In this document: one piece after another, positions 53,807 to 62,612 of the stretch
How positions within the stretch are numbered: position 1 is the first letter of the stretch
How the letters are laid out: each line of letters starts with the position of its first letter
NCBI GenBank assembly: GCA_024763215.1
Contig: JANTFX010000002.1
Coordinates: forward strand, 42,076 to 106,075
Length of the DNA stretch: 64,000 bases
Direction: 5' to 3'
Source of the DNA: Candidatus Krumholzibacteriia bacterium
GTDB taxonomy: Bacteria; Krumholzibacteriota; Krumholzibacteriia; LZORAL124-64-63
Notes under the pieces: generated by a model
Databases searched by the model: none
What the model saw: the letters and a program-made list of their open reading frames with translations, nothing else
Told to the model about the DNA's origin: nothing
Position numbers and translations under genes: made by a program

Positions 53807-56800
53807 TCAAGCCCGGCCGGTGAACCTGCGCTTGCGCTCCGGCGCCGCGGGCAGCACCGCCCGCATCCTGATGGCCTCGACCCCCGGCAACACCCGCAAG
53901 CGGCGCAGCGAGTCCAGCGTCAGGGTCAGGTTCCGGGCCCCGGACTTGAGCATCCAGGTACGCCCCTCCCGCCGCACCTGGACCAGCAGGGGCACGGGCC
54001 GGGCCAGGACGGGACCCGGGCCCTCATCGGGATCCCGGGACGGGTCCTCGGCGGGGCCCTCGGCCGGCGATCCGCTTTCGGAAGACCCGCGAGGGTCCGC
54101 ATCCAGCCGCGCGGAGGTCGCCGCCAGAAGCCGCAGGGGCAGCGGCTCCCGGAACTCCTCGAATACCCGTCCCAGCTCGGCCACCCCCTCGGTACCCGCG
54201 GCATCCAGATCCAGATCCAGCATGCATTCCCGCACCCAGGTGCCCAGCACCTCGTCGATCCGCGTGATCCGGTCGACGACGATCTCCCGCACACCGTCAC
54301 CGCGGACCTGGACGCGTCCTCCGACCACCAGGATGGAATCGCTTTCCACCAGCTCCTTCGTCTGCTCATAGACGCGTGAATAGACCACCAGCCCGATGAC
54401 GCCGGACTGGTCCTCGAAATGGGCCCGCGCGTACAGCCGCTTGTTGCGGTCCCGATGCTTGGTGTGGGAGGTGATCACGCCCACCAGCTCCACCCAGGCG
54501 CCCTCGCTGCGCTGATGGGCCCCCGCGGTGGTCTGGGTGGGCAGCGAGGCCAGCAGCTCGCGGTATTCCTGGAAGGGATGCCCGGAGAGGAAGAAACCCA
54601 CGGCCTTCCTCTCGAGGCTCAACTTGACCAGGGGATCGAACGGCTCGGCCTCCAGCAGGGAGGGCTTGAGGGCGACTGCGGCCTGCCCCCCGCCGAACAG
54701 GGAAGCCTGCCCCCCGGCCCGGTCGCGGGAAACCTTCTGGCCGTAGGACAGGGCCCGGTCCAGATTCTCCAGCAGCTGCTTCCGGTGCCCCGGGAACGCG
54801 TCCATGGCGCCGGCGTTGATCAGCCCCTCCAGGACCTTGCGGTTGACCTTCTGCAGGTCCACGTGTTCGACCAGGTCGAAAAGGTCGGCGAAATCCCGGC
54901 CCAGTTCCGCGTGCGCCTGCCCGACGGCCTCGATGGCCGCGGTCCCCACGCCCTTGATGGCGCCCAGACCGAAAACCACGTCCCCGTCGCGGACCGTGAA
55001 CTCGGCCCGGGGCCGGTTGATGTCCGGAGGGCAGATGTTCAGGCCCAGGGCCTTGACCTCGTCGATGAGCTGGGTGACCCGCTCGGCCTTGCGCATCTCC
55101 GAGGTCATGGTCGCGGCCATGAACTCGGCCGGATGGTGGGCCTTCAGCCACGCGGTCTGCAGCGACAACAAGGCATAGGCCGCGCTGTGGCTCTTGTTGA
55201 AGCCGTACTGCGCGAAGAATTCCATCTCCTTGTAGACATCGCGGGCCAGCTCGTCGGCGAAGCCAAGCGTGCGGGCCCCGTCCAGGAACTTCTCCTTGAG
55301 CTCGGCCATCATCTTCTTGTTCTTCTTGCCCATGGCCTTGCGCAGGGTGTCGGCTTCGGCCATGGTGAATCCGCCCATGGCCGAGGCGATCTGCATGACC
55401 TGTTCCTGATAGAGGATCACCCCGTAGGTGTCGTTGAGGATGGGCTCGAGGACCGGATGCTTGTACGTCACCTTCTGGCGGCCGTGCTTGCGCTCCACGT
55501 AGACCTTGTCCATGTCGGCCCCCAGGGGGCCGGGGCGGTACAGGGCGCAGATGGCGGTGATGTCGTCCCAGCAGGTGGGCGCCATCTTCCGCACCAGCTC
55601 CTGCATGCCGCTGCTCTCGAGCTGGAAGATGCCCACCGTGCGGCCTTCCTGCAGCAGCTTGAAGGTGGCCGGATCATCGGTGGGGATCTCCGCGGGGGTC
55701 AGGCGCCTGCCGGTGCTCTCGGCGATCAGGCCCAGGGCCTTGTCGATCACCGTCAGGGTGCGCAGCCCGAGGAAATCCATCTTCAGCAGGCCCAGGGCCT
55801 CGCTCATCTTCATGTCGTACTGGACGGTGATGTCGCCCTTGCTCGACTTGTACAGGGGCGCGTGCTCGATCAGGGGGCTGGGGGTGATCAGGACGCCGGC
55901 GGCGTGGATGCCCGTGTTGCGGTTCAGGCCCTCGAGGACCAGGGCGTTGCGCAGGAGCTTGGCGTGCAGGTCGGATTCGCGCCCCACTTCCTTCAGGCCC
56001 GGCGCCTCGTCCAGGGCCTTCTGCAGGGTGATCCCCACCTCCTCGGGCACCAGCTTGCTGATGCGGTCGCTGTCGCTGAAGCTGAAGTCCAGCACCCGGG
56101 CCACGTCCTTGATCACCGCGCGCGCGGCCATGGTCCCGAAGGTGATGATCTGGGATACGTTTTCCCGCCCGTACTTCCGCGCCACGTACTCGATGATCTC
56201 GCCGCGCTTCTCGAAGCAGAAATCGACGTCGATATCCGGCATGGAGATGCGGTCCGGGTTCAGGAAGCGCTCGAACAGCAACTTGTGCCGGATGGGGTCG
56301 ATGTCGGTGATCCCGATGCTGTAGCAGACCAGGCTGCCGGCGGCCGACCCGCGGCCCGGCCCCACGGGAATGTTCATACCCCTGGCCGCATCGATGAAAT
56401 CCCATACGATCAGGAAGTAGCCGGCGAAGCCCATCTGCCTGATGACGCCCAGTTCGTACTCCAGGCGCTCGGTCAGTTCGGGCGTGATGGTCCCGTAACG
56501 GCGGCGCAGGCCCTCGCGCGCCAGGTGCTCCAGGTACGCGTCCGGCCCTTCGAACTGTTCGGGGATGGGGAAGGCCGGCAGCAGCAGCTTGCCCATCTCC
56601 AGCTCGAAATCCACCATGTCCGCCACGCGCAGGGTGTTTTCCACCGCCTCGGGCCAGTCCTGGAACAGATCCAGCATCTCCCGGGTGGACTTGAAGTAGA
56701 TCTCCGGGGTGTTGCTGCGCCAGCGCCCCGGATCGTCCAGGGTCTTGCCGGTCTGGATGGCCAGCAGGATATCGTGGGCCTCGAAGTGGGACCGCTCCAG

Positions 56801-57445
56801 GAAATGGCAGTCGTTGGTGGCGATGATCCCCACGCCCGTTTCCCGGGCCACCTCGGGCATCATCTGCCGGATGCGGGCCTCGTCCTCGATCCCGTGGTTC
56901 TGGATCTCCAGGAAGTAATGGTCCGCCCCCAGGATGTCCCGATAGGCGGCCGCCGCTTCGATGGCCGCCCGGACGTTGCCCTGGCGCAGATGCCAGTTGG
57001 GCTCGCCGCTCATGCAGGCCGAAAGGCCGACCAGCCCCTCGCTGTGCTCGGCCAGCAGCTTGCGGTCGATACGCGGGCGGTAGTAGAAGCCGTCCAGATA
57101 GCCCTTGGAGGACAGCTTGGCCAGGTTGTGGTAGCCGACCTCGTTGCGGGCCAACAGAACCATGTGGTAGCTGCGGTTGCGCACCTTGTCCGGGTTGCGG
57201 TTCTGATGATCCTGGGTGACGTAGGCCTCCATCCCCAGGATGGGCTTGACGCCGCGTCTGGTGCACTGCAGATAGAAATCCACCGCCCCGAACATGTTGC
57301 CGTGGTCGGTGAGCGCCAGGGCCGGCTGCTCGTCGTCGGCCGCCCGCTGGGCCATGTCCTCGCACTTCATGGCCCCGTCCAGCAGGGAGTAATGCGAGTG
57401 GTTGTGCAGATGCACGAATTTGTCGGGCAAGGTTTTCAGGGGCAT
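53807..57445 (-). CDS. dnaE: DNA polymerase III alpha subunit
   Basis: PHP domain FVHLHNHSHYSLLDGAMK; VGPGRGSAAGSLVCYSIGITDIDPI; MPDIDVDFCFEKRGEIIEYV; QIASAMGGFTMAEADTLRKAMGKK. Confidence 0.97.
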   Translation of the reverse strand: MPLKTLPDKFVHLHNHSHYSLLDGAMKCEDMAQRAADDEQPALALTDHGNMFGAVDFYLQCTRRGVKPILGMEAYVTQDHQNRNPDKVRNRSYHMVLLARNEVGYHNLAKLSSKGYLDGFYYRPRIDRKLLAEHSEGLVGLSACMSGEPNWHLRQGNVRAAIEAAAAYRDILGADHYFLEIQNHGIEDEARIRQMMPEVARETGVGIIATNDCHFLERSHFEAHDILLAIQTGKTLDDPGRWRSNTPEIYFKSTREMLDLFQDWPEAVENTLRVADMVDFELEMGKLLLPAFPIPEQFEGPDAYLEHLAREGLRRRYGTITPELTERLEYELGVIRQMGFAGYFLIVWDFIDAARGMNIPVGPGRGSAAGSLVCYSIGITDIDPIRHKLLFERFLNPDRISMPDIDVDFCFEKRGEIIEYVARKYGRENVSQIITFGTMAARAVIKDVARVLDFSFSDSDRISKLVPEEVGITLQKALDEAPGLKEVGRESDLHAKLLRNALVLEGLNRNTGIHAAGVLITPSPLIEHAPLYKSSKGDITVQYDMKMSEALGLLKMDFLGLRTLTVIDKALGLIAESTGRRLTPAEIPTDDPATFKLLQEGRTVGIFQLESSGMQELVRKMAPTCWDDITAICALYRPGPLGADMDKVYVERKHGRQKVTYKHPVLEPILNDTYGVILYQEQVMQIASAMGGFTMAEADTLRKAMGKKNKKMMAELKEKFLDGARTLGFADELARDVYKEMEFFAQYGFNKSHSAAYALLSLQTAWLKAHHPAEFMAATMTSEMRKAERVTQLIDEVKALGLNICPPDINRPRAEFTVRDGDVVFGLGAIKGVGTAAIEAVGQAHAELGRDFADLFDLVEHVDLQKVNRKVLEGLINAGAMDAFPGHRKQLLENLDRALSYGQKVSRDRAGGQASLFGGGQAAVALKPSLLEAEPFDPLVKLSLERKAVGFFLSGHPFQEYRELLASLPTQTTAGAHQRSEGAWVELVGVITSHTKHRDRNKRLYARAHFEDQSGVIGLVVYSRVYEQTKELVESDSILVVGGRVQVRGDGVREIVVDRITRIDEVLGTWVRECMLDLDLDAAGTEGVAELGRVFEEFREPLPLRLLAATSARLDADPRGSSESGSPAEGPAEDPSRDPDEGPGPVLARPVPLLVQVRREGRTWMLKSGARNLTLTLDSLRRLRVLPGVEAIRMRAVLPAAPERKRRFTGRA

Positions 57446-57498
57446 GAGCGGCCAGGTCCGGGTGCTGGTTGTGACGGGTCGACGGGCGCTGAAGGCAC

Positions 57499-57527
57499 AG
57501 GATAACAGGCCTCAGCCTCAGGCACAA
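57499..57527 (-). promoter_or_regulatory. Putative sigma70-type promoter of dnaE
   Basis: Reverse strand TTGTGC-N17-TATCCT. Confidence 0.35.
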
Positions 57528-57548
57528 CCAGCGTCCTCCAGAGGCCGG

Positions 57549-59438
57549 TTATTCCCCCCCAGCCTCTGATTTCTTCCCACCTCCGGCCCGCCCGCACGTG
57601 ACGACGAGGTCGCAGGAGGCCTCGTTGCCGCACCGGTCCCGCAGGGTGAGCTTCAGGTCATGGACCCCGGCCGGAGTATCGGCGGGCAATTCGACCAGCA
57701 GCCGGCTGCGCGGCAGATCGGGCTCGGGGAAGAACGGCCGGCCGTCGAGGGTGGCGGTGATCGAGGCGGGGTCCACCCCCGAGCCGCCTTCGGAGATGAC
57801 CACCGGAAAGACCTCCCAGCGTGGCGGGGTGACCCCGGGCACCGTGGGCCTGGGACCGGGGCCCAGTTGCAGCGCCCCGGCCACCGCGCCGGCCGCGCTC
57901 AGCACCGGGGCAGCATGATCCAGGAACACCGCGTACAGCCCGGGCGCGCCCAGCATGAAACCGGGCCCGTCCGGGCCCGCCTCCAGGGGGTAGGCCCCGG
58001 ACCAGTCCCTCCCGTTCCAGCGGTAGATGCGGGCAAAGTCACCGTCGGCGGCCATGGCGGCGCTGAAGCCGCTGTCGGCCGGCAGGGCCACCGGCACCGC
58101 CGATTCGATGGGCCAGTCCGCCGCCAGGAAGATGCCCGCCGCCGAAGCCGGGGTCAGGTACTGGTCCTGGGCGCGCAGGAGGGTCGGCATCGGCAACGCC
58201 GCCGGGCGGCTCAGGAGCCTGGTCTTCAGATATACGGGGTCCCCCGCGTCGGGATCCAGAGTGGTCACGGTCCAGCCTTCGGCGGCGCAATCGGGGCTGA
58301 AGAACGGGCTCTGCAGGCAGCCGGCGACCACTTCATCCGGAACCCCTGCCGGGACGGCCAGGGAATCCGGACGCCAGCCTGCAGCCTGTGCCCCTTCGCC
58401 GACCTGCAGGGGCAGCACCACCCGGTCCCGGCCACCGGCATGATCGACCGCCTCGATGACCAGGCTGTGGGCGCCGGGCGCCAGCCCGCGCCCGGCCGGC
58501 CCCAGGGGCCAGGGTCCCCCCTCCCTTCCCGGCACATCATCGCCCCGCCGGTGGTGCAGCCAGCGCTCCCGCGGCGAGAATCCCTCATACCATTCCAGAC
58601 GCGAGCAGGAACCCTGGTCGAAGGCGAAGGTCGAGTTCCGCGCCCGGAAGACCTCCTGGCCGTCCAGCAGCACACGGATCAGTTCGGGCTCCAATCGGTA
58701 GCCGCGGATATCGGCATGGTCGACCACGCGGGCGGTGAAGGCCACCGGCCCGTCGATCGCCAGGGGGGGCAGGGTATCGGGCAGTGCCTCGGCATCGGGA
58801 CGGCCGCAAACCATGATCTGCCTGCGTCCGCCCACGGTGGCGTCCACGGTCATGGGCACGGCGTGGACGGCGTAGATCACCGGCGGGAAGGTATCGGGCA
58901 GGACGAAACCATGCGCCAAGGGGTTCAGTGGCCGCTGCGCCGCATCGCGCACCTCGAAATGCAGGTGGGGACCGGCGGTGCCGCTCTGGCCGGTCAGGCC
59001 CAGCACGTCCCCGCGGCCGATGGTGATCGCCCCCGGCTTGAAATAAAGTTCGGCACGGTACCGGCCCGACTTGCGCCGGGCCTGGTCGATTTTGGCCCGC
59101 AACACATCGTTGAAACGCGCCAGGTGGGCGTAGACGTAGGTCTTGCCCGCCGGGGTCTGCAGGTACACCGCCCGCCCGTAGGCCCTGGCCGTGGCCCGGA
59201 CACGCACGATGCTCCCGTCCTCGGCGGCGTGGACGGCGAAACCGGTCCGGCCCTGCGTCTTCAGATCCAGGCCGGCATGATACCGCCCCGGGCGGTATTC
59301 CATGAAACCGCTGGTCAGGTAGCGGGTGGGCAGATCCAGGGGCCAGCGGGGCGGCGGTTCCGCAGTGGCGGTGGTGTCAACCACCAGGCAGGAACACAGG
59401 ATCAGCAGCAGGAAGAATCGGAGACGGAAAGAATGCAT
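57549..59438 (-). CDS. M23-family metallopeptidase domain protein
   Basis: GRYHAGLDLKTQGRTGFAVHAAEDGSIVRV...YVYAHLARF...LTGQSGTAGPHLHFEVRDA; signal peptide. Confidence 0.87.
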   Translation of the reverse strand: MHSFRLRFFLLLILCSCLVVDTTATAEPPPRWPLDLPTRYLTSGFMEYRPGRYHAGLDLKTQGRTGFAVHAAEDGSIVRVRATARAYGRAVYLQTPAGKTYVYAHLARFNDVLRAKIDQARRKSGRYRAELYFKPGAITIGRGDVLGLTGQSGTAGPHLHFEVRDAAQRPLNPLAHGFVLPDTFPPVIYAVHAVPMTVDATVGGRRQIMVCGRPDAEALPDTLPPLAIDGPVAFTARVVDHADIRGYRLEPELIRVLLDGQEVFRARNSTFAFDQGSCSRLEWYEGFSPRERWLHHRRGDDVPGREGGPWPLGPAGRGLAPGAHSLVIEAVDHAGGRDRVVLPLQVGEGAQAAGWRPDSLAVPAGVPDEVVAGCLQSPFFSPDCAAEGWTVTTLDPDAGDPVYLKTRLLSRPAALPMPTLLRAQDQYLTPASAAGIFLAADWPIESAVPVALPADSGFSAAMAADGDFARIYRWNGRDWSGAYPLEAGPDGPGFMLGAPGLYAVFLDHAAPVLSAAGAVAGALQLGPGPRPTVPGVTPPRWEVFPVVISEGGSGVDPASITATLDGRPFFPEPDLPRSRLLVELPADTPAGVHDLKLTLRDRCGNEASCDLVVTCGRAGGGKKSEAGGE

Positions 59439-59582
59439 GGGGCGTGTCCTTCGGCCGGTGTGCGGGTTAAGTTACCGCTTCAAACGGGGGACGACAAGGC
59501 CGATAATATCTTCTAGGATAGCAACGGAAAGGATTCCTGCTCCGGTCCGGAACAGTCCGGTTCACCTTTCAGGGAGGAAATC

Positions 59583-60935
59583 ATGACCACGATCGCCCCC
59601 GCCTCCGGCTCTCCCCGCTGGGACGTACCCACCCCCACCGGCCGCACTTTTCTGCTGGACACCAACGTCCTGCTCCACGATGCCGATTCCCTGGCCGCGT
59701 TCGGGGAGCACAACGTGGTCCTGACCGTGGATGTCCTGGAGGAGCTGGACCGGTTCAAGCGGGAAAACGACGAGAAGGGGCGCAACGCCCGGCGGGTCAT
59801 CCGCGCCATCGACGGCCTGCGCGACGGCCGCCCACTGAGCCAGGGGGTCGACCTGCCGCGAGGCGGCAAGCTCTTCATCCTCGTGCGCAGCTTCATGAAA
59901 TCCCTGCCCGAGGGCATGGACCGATCCGTGCCCGACAACCGGATCCTGGCCGCCGCCTGCGCCCTCGCCGAAAAGGGCGTCGACATCACCTTCGTGACCA
60001 AGGACATCAACGCCCGTGTCAAGGCGGACGCCCTGGGGGTCCAGGCGGAGGATTTCCTCAACACCAAGATCAACTTCGACGAGCTGTACCAGGGCTGGAG
60101 CGAGTACGAGGTCCCCGAGGAGACGATCGATGAATTCTACCGGGGCACCCCGCTCGAGCCCGAGGAGGAATTGCGCCCCAACGAGGGCGTCCTGCTGCGG
60201 GCCGCCACCAACCCCAAGCATACGGCCCGGGGCCTGTACAACGCCGCCAGCGGGAACATCGAGCCCCTGCAGTACGGCGACAGCCACCCCTGGGGCCTGA
60301 GCGCCCGCAACCTCCAGCAGCAGTTCGCCCTGGAGATGCTCCTGCGCGACGACATCCAGCTCGTCACCATGCTGGGCCAGGCGGGCACGGGCAAGACCCT
60401 GCTCGCCCTGGCGGTGGGCCTGCAGCTGGTGGCCGAGGAGAAGAAATACCGCCGCATCATGGTCTCCCGCCCCATCATGCCCCTGGGCAAGGACATCGGC
60501 TACCTGCCCGGCAGCAAGGAGGAGAAGCTGAGCAGCTGGATGGAACCGGTCTCGGACAACCTGCAGTACCTGGTGGATCCCAAGCTGGAGCAGAGCTTCG
60601 ACAAGGTGCAGTACCTGTTCGACACCGGGGTCGTGGAGGTCGAAGCGGTGACCTACATCCGCGGCCGCAGCCTGCCGAAGCTGTTCATCATCATCGACGA
60701 GGCCCAGAACCTCACCCCCCACGAGGTCAAGACCGTGGTCAGCCGGGCGGGCGAGGGAGCCAAGGTGGTCCTGACCGGGGACGCCTACCAGATCGACAAC
60801 CCCTATCTGGACGCCTCGTCCAACGGACTGGTCTACGTGGCCGAGAGGTTCAAGAGCCAGCCCATCCACGGCCACATCACCCTGGCCCGCAGCGAGCGCA
60901 GCGAGCTGGCGAGTCTGGCGGCGGAGCTGCTGTAG
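59583..60935 (+). CDS. PIN domain plus PhoH-like ATPase
   Basis: FLLDTNVLLHDADSLAAFGEHNVVLTVDVLEELDRFK; GQAGTGKTLLALAVGLQLV; YIRGRSLPKLFIIIDEAQNLTPHEVKTVVSRAGEGAKVVLTGDAYQID. Confidence 0.95.
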   Translation: MTTIAPASGSPRWDVPTPTGRTFLLDTNVLLHDADSLAAFGEHNVVLTVDVLEELDRFKRENDEKGRNARRVIRAIDGLRDGRPLSQGVDLPRGGKLFILVRSFMKSLPEGMDRSVPDNRILAAACALAEKGVDITFVTKDINARVKADALGVQAEDFLNTKINFDELYQGWSEYEVPEETIDEFYRGTPLEPEEELRPNEGVLLRAATNPKHTARGLYNAASGNIEPLQYGDSHPWGLSARNLQQQFALEMLLRDDIQLVTMLGQAGTGKTLLALAVGLQLVAEEKKYRRIMVSRPIMPLGKDIGYLPGSKEEKLSSWMEPVSDNLQYLVDPKLEQSFDKVQYLFDTGVVEVEAVTYIRGRSLPKLFIIIDEAQNLTPHEVKTVVSRAGEGAKVVLTGDAYQIDNPYLDASSNGLVYVAERFKSQPIHGHITLARSERSELASLAAELL

Positions 60936-61724
60936 CTACTGCGCGCCCGCGGACGGCGTGGCGTGCTCGACTTCATACTTCAGCAGGGCCTGGCGTAGCT
61001 GCCCCAGCAGGCAGCCGTCGGCCCTTTTGATGGCGCGCGCCAGGAAACGATCCACCAGCTCCTGATCCTCGCGGGCCGCCGGCGCCAGGGATTTGCGCCC
61101 CTCGTACTCTCCATAACAGGATTCCTGCCAGACGATTTTTCCGTCCGCATCCCGCAGGGTCATCCGGACCTCGGCCTCGGCATGGTGCCTGGTCGGCATG
61201 GGGATGGCGGCCGTGGACAAGGCCCCGAACAACAGGGCACGGCCGGCTCGGCCCGAGGCGTCATCCCCGAGCGCCATGCCCAGACCGATCCCCACCGCGG
61301 CGGTCACGAAGTAGCTGCTGGGGCTGCGCTGCATGGTGGAGCCCATGGAAAGCAGATCCGCCGAGAGGACGAACTCCGCCTGCCCCGGGAAGGGCACCAG
61401 TTCCACAAGCTGGGTCTGGGCCAGATCCTGGGCCAGGGCCTGGCCGTAGACCTCGGCTGCCGGCTGGGCCCAGGCGCTGTCCTTGGGATACCTGATGGTG
61501 AAGAAATGCCCCTGCCCCGTCCTCTGTTCAACCGGGCGCATGTCGGTCACCTTGTCGATGAACAGGGTGGGGATGTGGCTCGTCCCCTGGCTGAAGTCGA
61601 TGCTCTCGCTGGGATAATGCAGGACGATCTTGGGGCTGCCGCAACCGCCGAGGAGCATGAGCGCCAGGACGAAGGCCGGCCCCATGAGCTCCAGCCGGCG
61701 GCCAAGGGATGAGGATCGGATCAT
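60936..61724 (-). CDS. Uncharacterised lipoprotein
   Basis: Lipobox LMLLGGCGS; IPTLFIDKVTDMRPVEQRTGQGHFFTIRYPKD; start MIRSSSLGRR at 61724. Confidence 0.65.
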   Translation of the reverse strand: MIRSSSLGRRLELMGPAFVLALMLLGGCGSPKIVLHYPSESIDFSQGTSHIPTLFIDKVTDMRPVEQRTGQGHFFTIRYPKDSAWAQPAAEVYGQALAQDLAQTQLVELVPFPGQAEFVLSADLLSMGSTMQRSPSSYFVTAAVGIGLGMALGDDASGRAGRALLFGALSTAAIPMPTRHHAEAEVRMTLRDADGKIVWQESCYGEYEGRKSLAPAAREDQELVDRFLARAIKRADGCLLGQLRQALLKYEVEHATPSAGAQ

Positions 61725-61805
61725 GCGCAACTCCAGGTCTGAAGAATTCCAAGCCTTCGGGGCCGGCAGCGACGCGGGCGGCCCCATCCAAGTGGTAGGA
61801 TCAAT

Positions 61806-62612
61806 CTAGGCCTCCGGGACCGTCAGAACCAGTCCCACCTGCAGATCGAGCTCCCGCGCGGCGCTGCGGCCACGCATGGCGATCTCCAGGGTCCCGCCGC
61901 TGCCCCAGTACCAGAACGCTTCCCCTGCCGGCGCCAGACCGTAGGTTTCCACCGGCCCGGGCACCGGCCGGCCGCCCACGACGACCAGGCCCGCGGCCTC
62001 GGCGCGCTTGCCCAGCCGGCCTTCGCGGGTCAGGTCCGTCACCGCATTGCCGAAGCGGTCGATCCAGACGATGCGGCAAGCGGCCCCCGGTGTCCGGTTT
62101 CCCGGCAGGGAGCCCAGCGCCTCGGCCCCGGCCGGAGTCCCGACCTGCCCCAGGGGCACACCCGCGGCCAGATGCGCCGCCACCGGCGCGAAAACATCCC
62201 GGCCGTGGAAGGTGCTGGAAATCCCCCCGCGATCCGGTTGCCCCAGGTAGAGGGTCCGGTCCAGGATCACCACCTCCAGGTCATCCCGATCCCGCAGGAA
62301 GGCCAGCAGGCCGTTGCCCGGCCCCACGAAGCAGGAGCCAGCCGCCCGGCAGGCCACGGCCGGCCGCCCGGTGCCCACACCGGGGTCGACCACCGCCAGG
62401 TGCACCGTCCCGGAGGGCCAGCCGGCGGTGGCCCGCTGCAGGAACCAGCTTCCGGTCGCGATATCGCCTGCATCGAGCTCGTGCCCGAGATCGATCATCC
62501 GGCCCACGAAATCCGGGTACCGGCTCCAGACGCCCGCGACCACCCCCTTCAGTTCGGCCACCCAGGGATCCCTGAGGCCGAAATCCGTGGTCATGGTCAG
62601 ATAGCCGTTCAT
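61806..62612 (-). CDS. SAM hydroxide adenosyltransferase (DUF62/chlorinase-fluorinase family)
   Basis: LTMTTDFGLRDPWVAELKGV, VHLAVVDPGVGTGRPAVA, FVGPGNGLL, STFHGRDVFAPVAAHLAAG. Confidence 0.92.
   Translation of the reverse strand: MNGYLTMTTDFGLRDPWVAELKGVVAGVWSRYPDFVGRMIDLGHELDAGDIATGSWFLQRATAGWPSGTVHLAVVDPGVGTGRPAVACRAAGSCFVGPGNGLLAFLRDRDDLEVVILDRTLYLGQPDRGGISSTFHGRDVFAPVAAHLAAGVPLGQVGTPAGAEALGSLPGNRTPGAACRIVWIDRFGNAVTDLTREGRLGKRAEAAGLVVVGGRPVPGPVETYGLAPAGEAFWYWGSGGTLEIAMRGRSAARELDLQVGLVLTVPEA

Noticed and set aside
54419-57505. 1028-aa plus-strand ORF
   Set aside because: Antisense to dnaE, shadow ORF of a GC-rich gene
59439-59582. Promoter pair in the M23/phoH divergent region
   Set aside because: Candidate boxes (TTCAAA-N17-GATAAT on plus; TTTCCG-N16-TATTAT on minus) are plausible but weak; not listed as features
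59562-60875. 437-aa minus-strand ORF
   Set aside because: Antisense to the PhoH-like ATPase, which has clear PIN and Walker motifs on the plus strand
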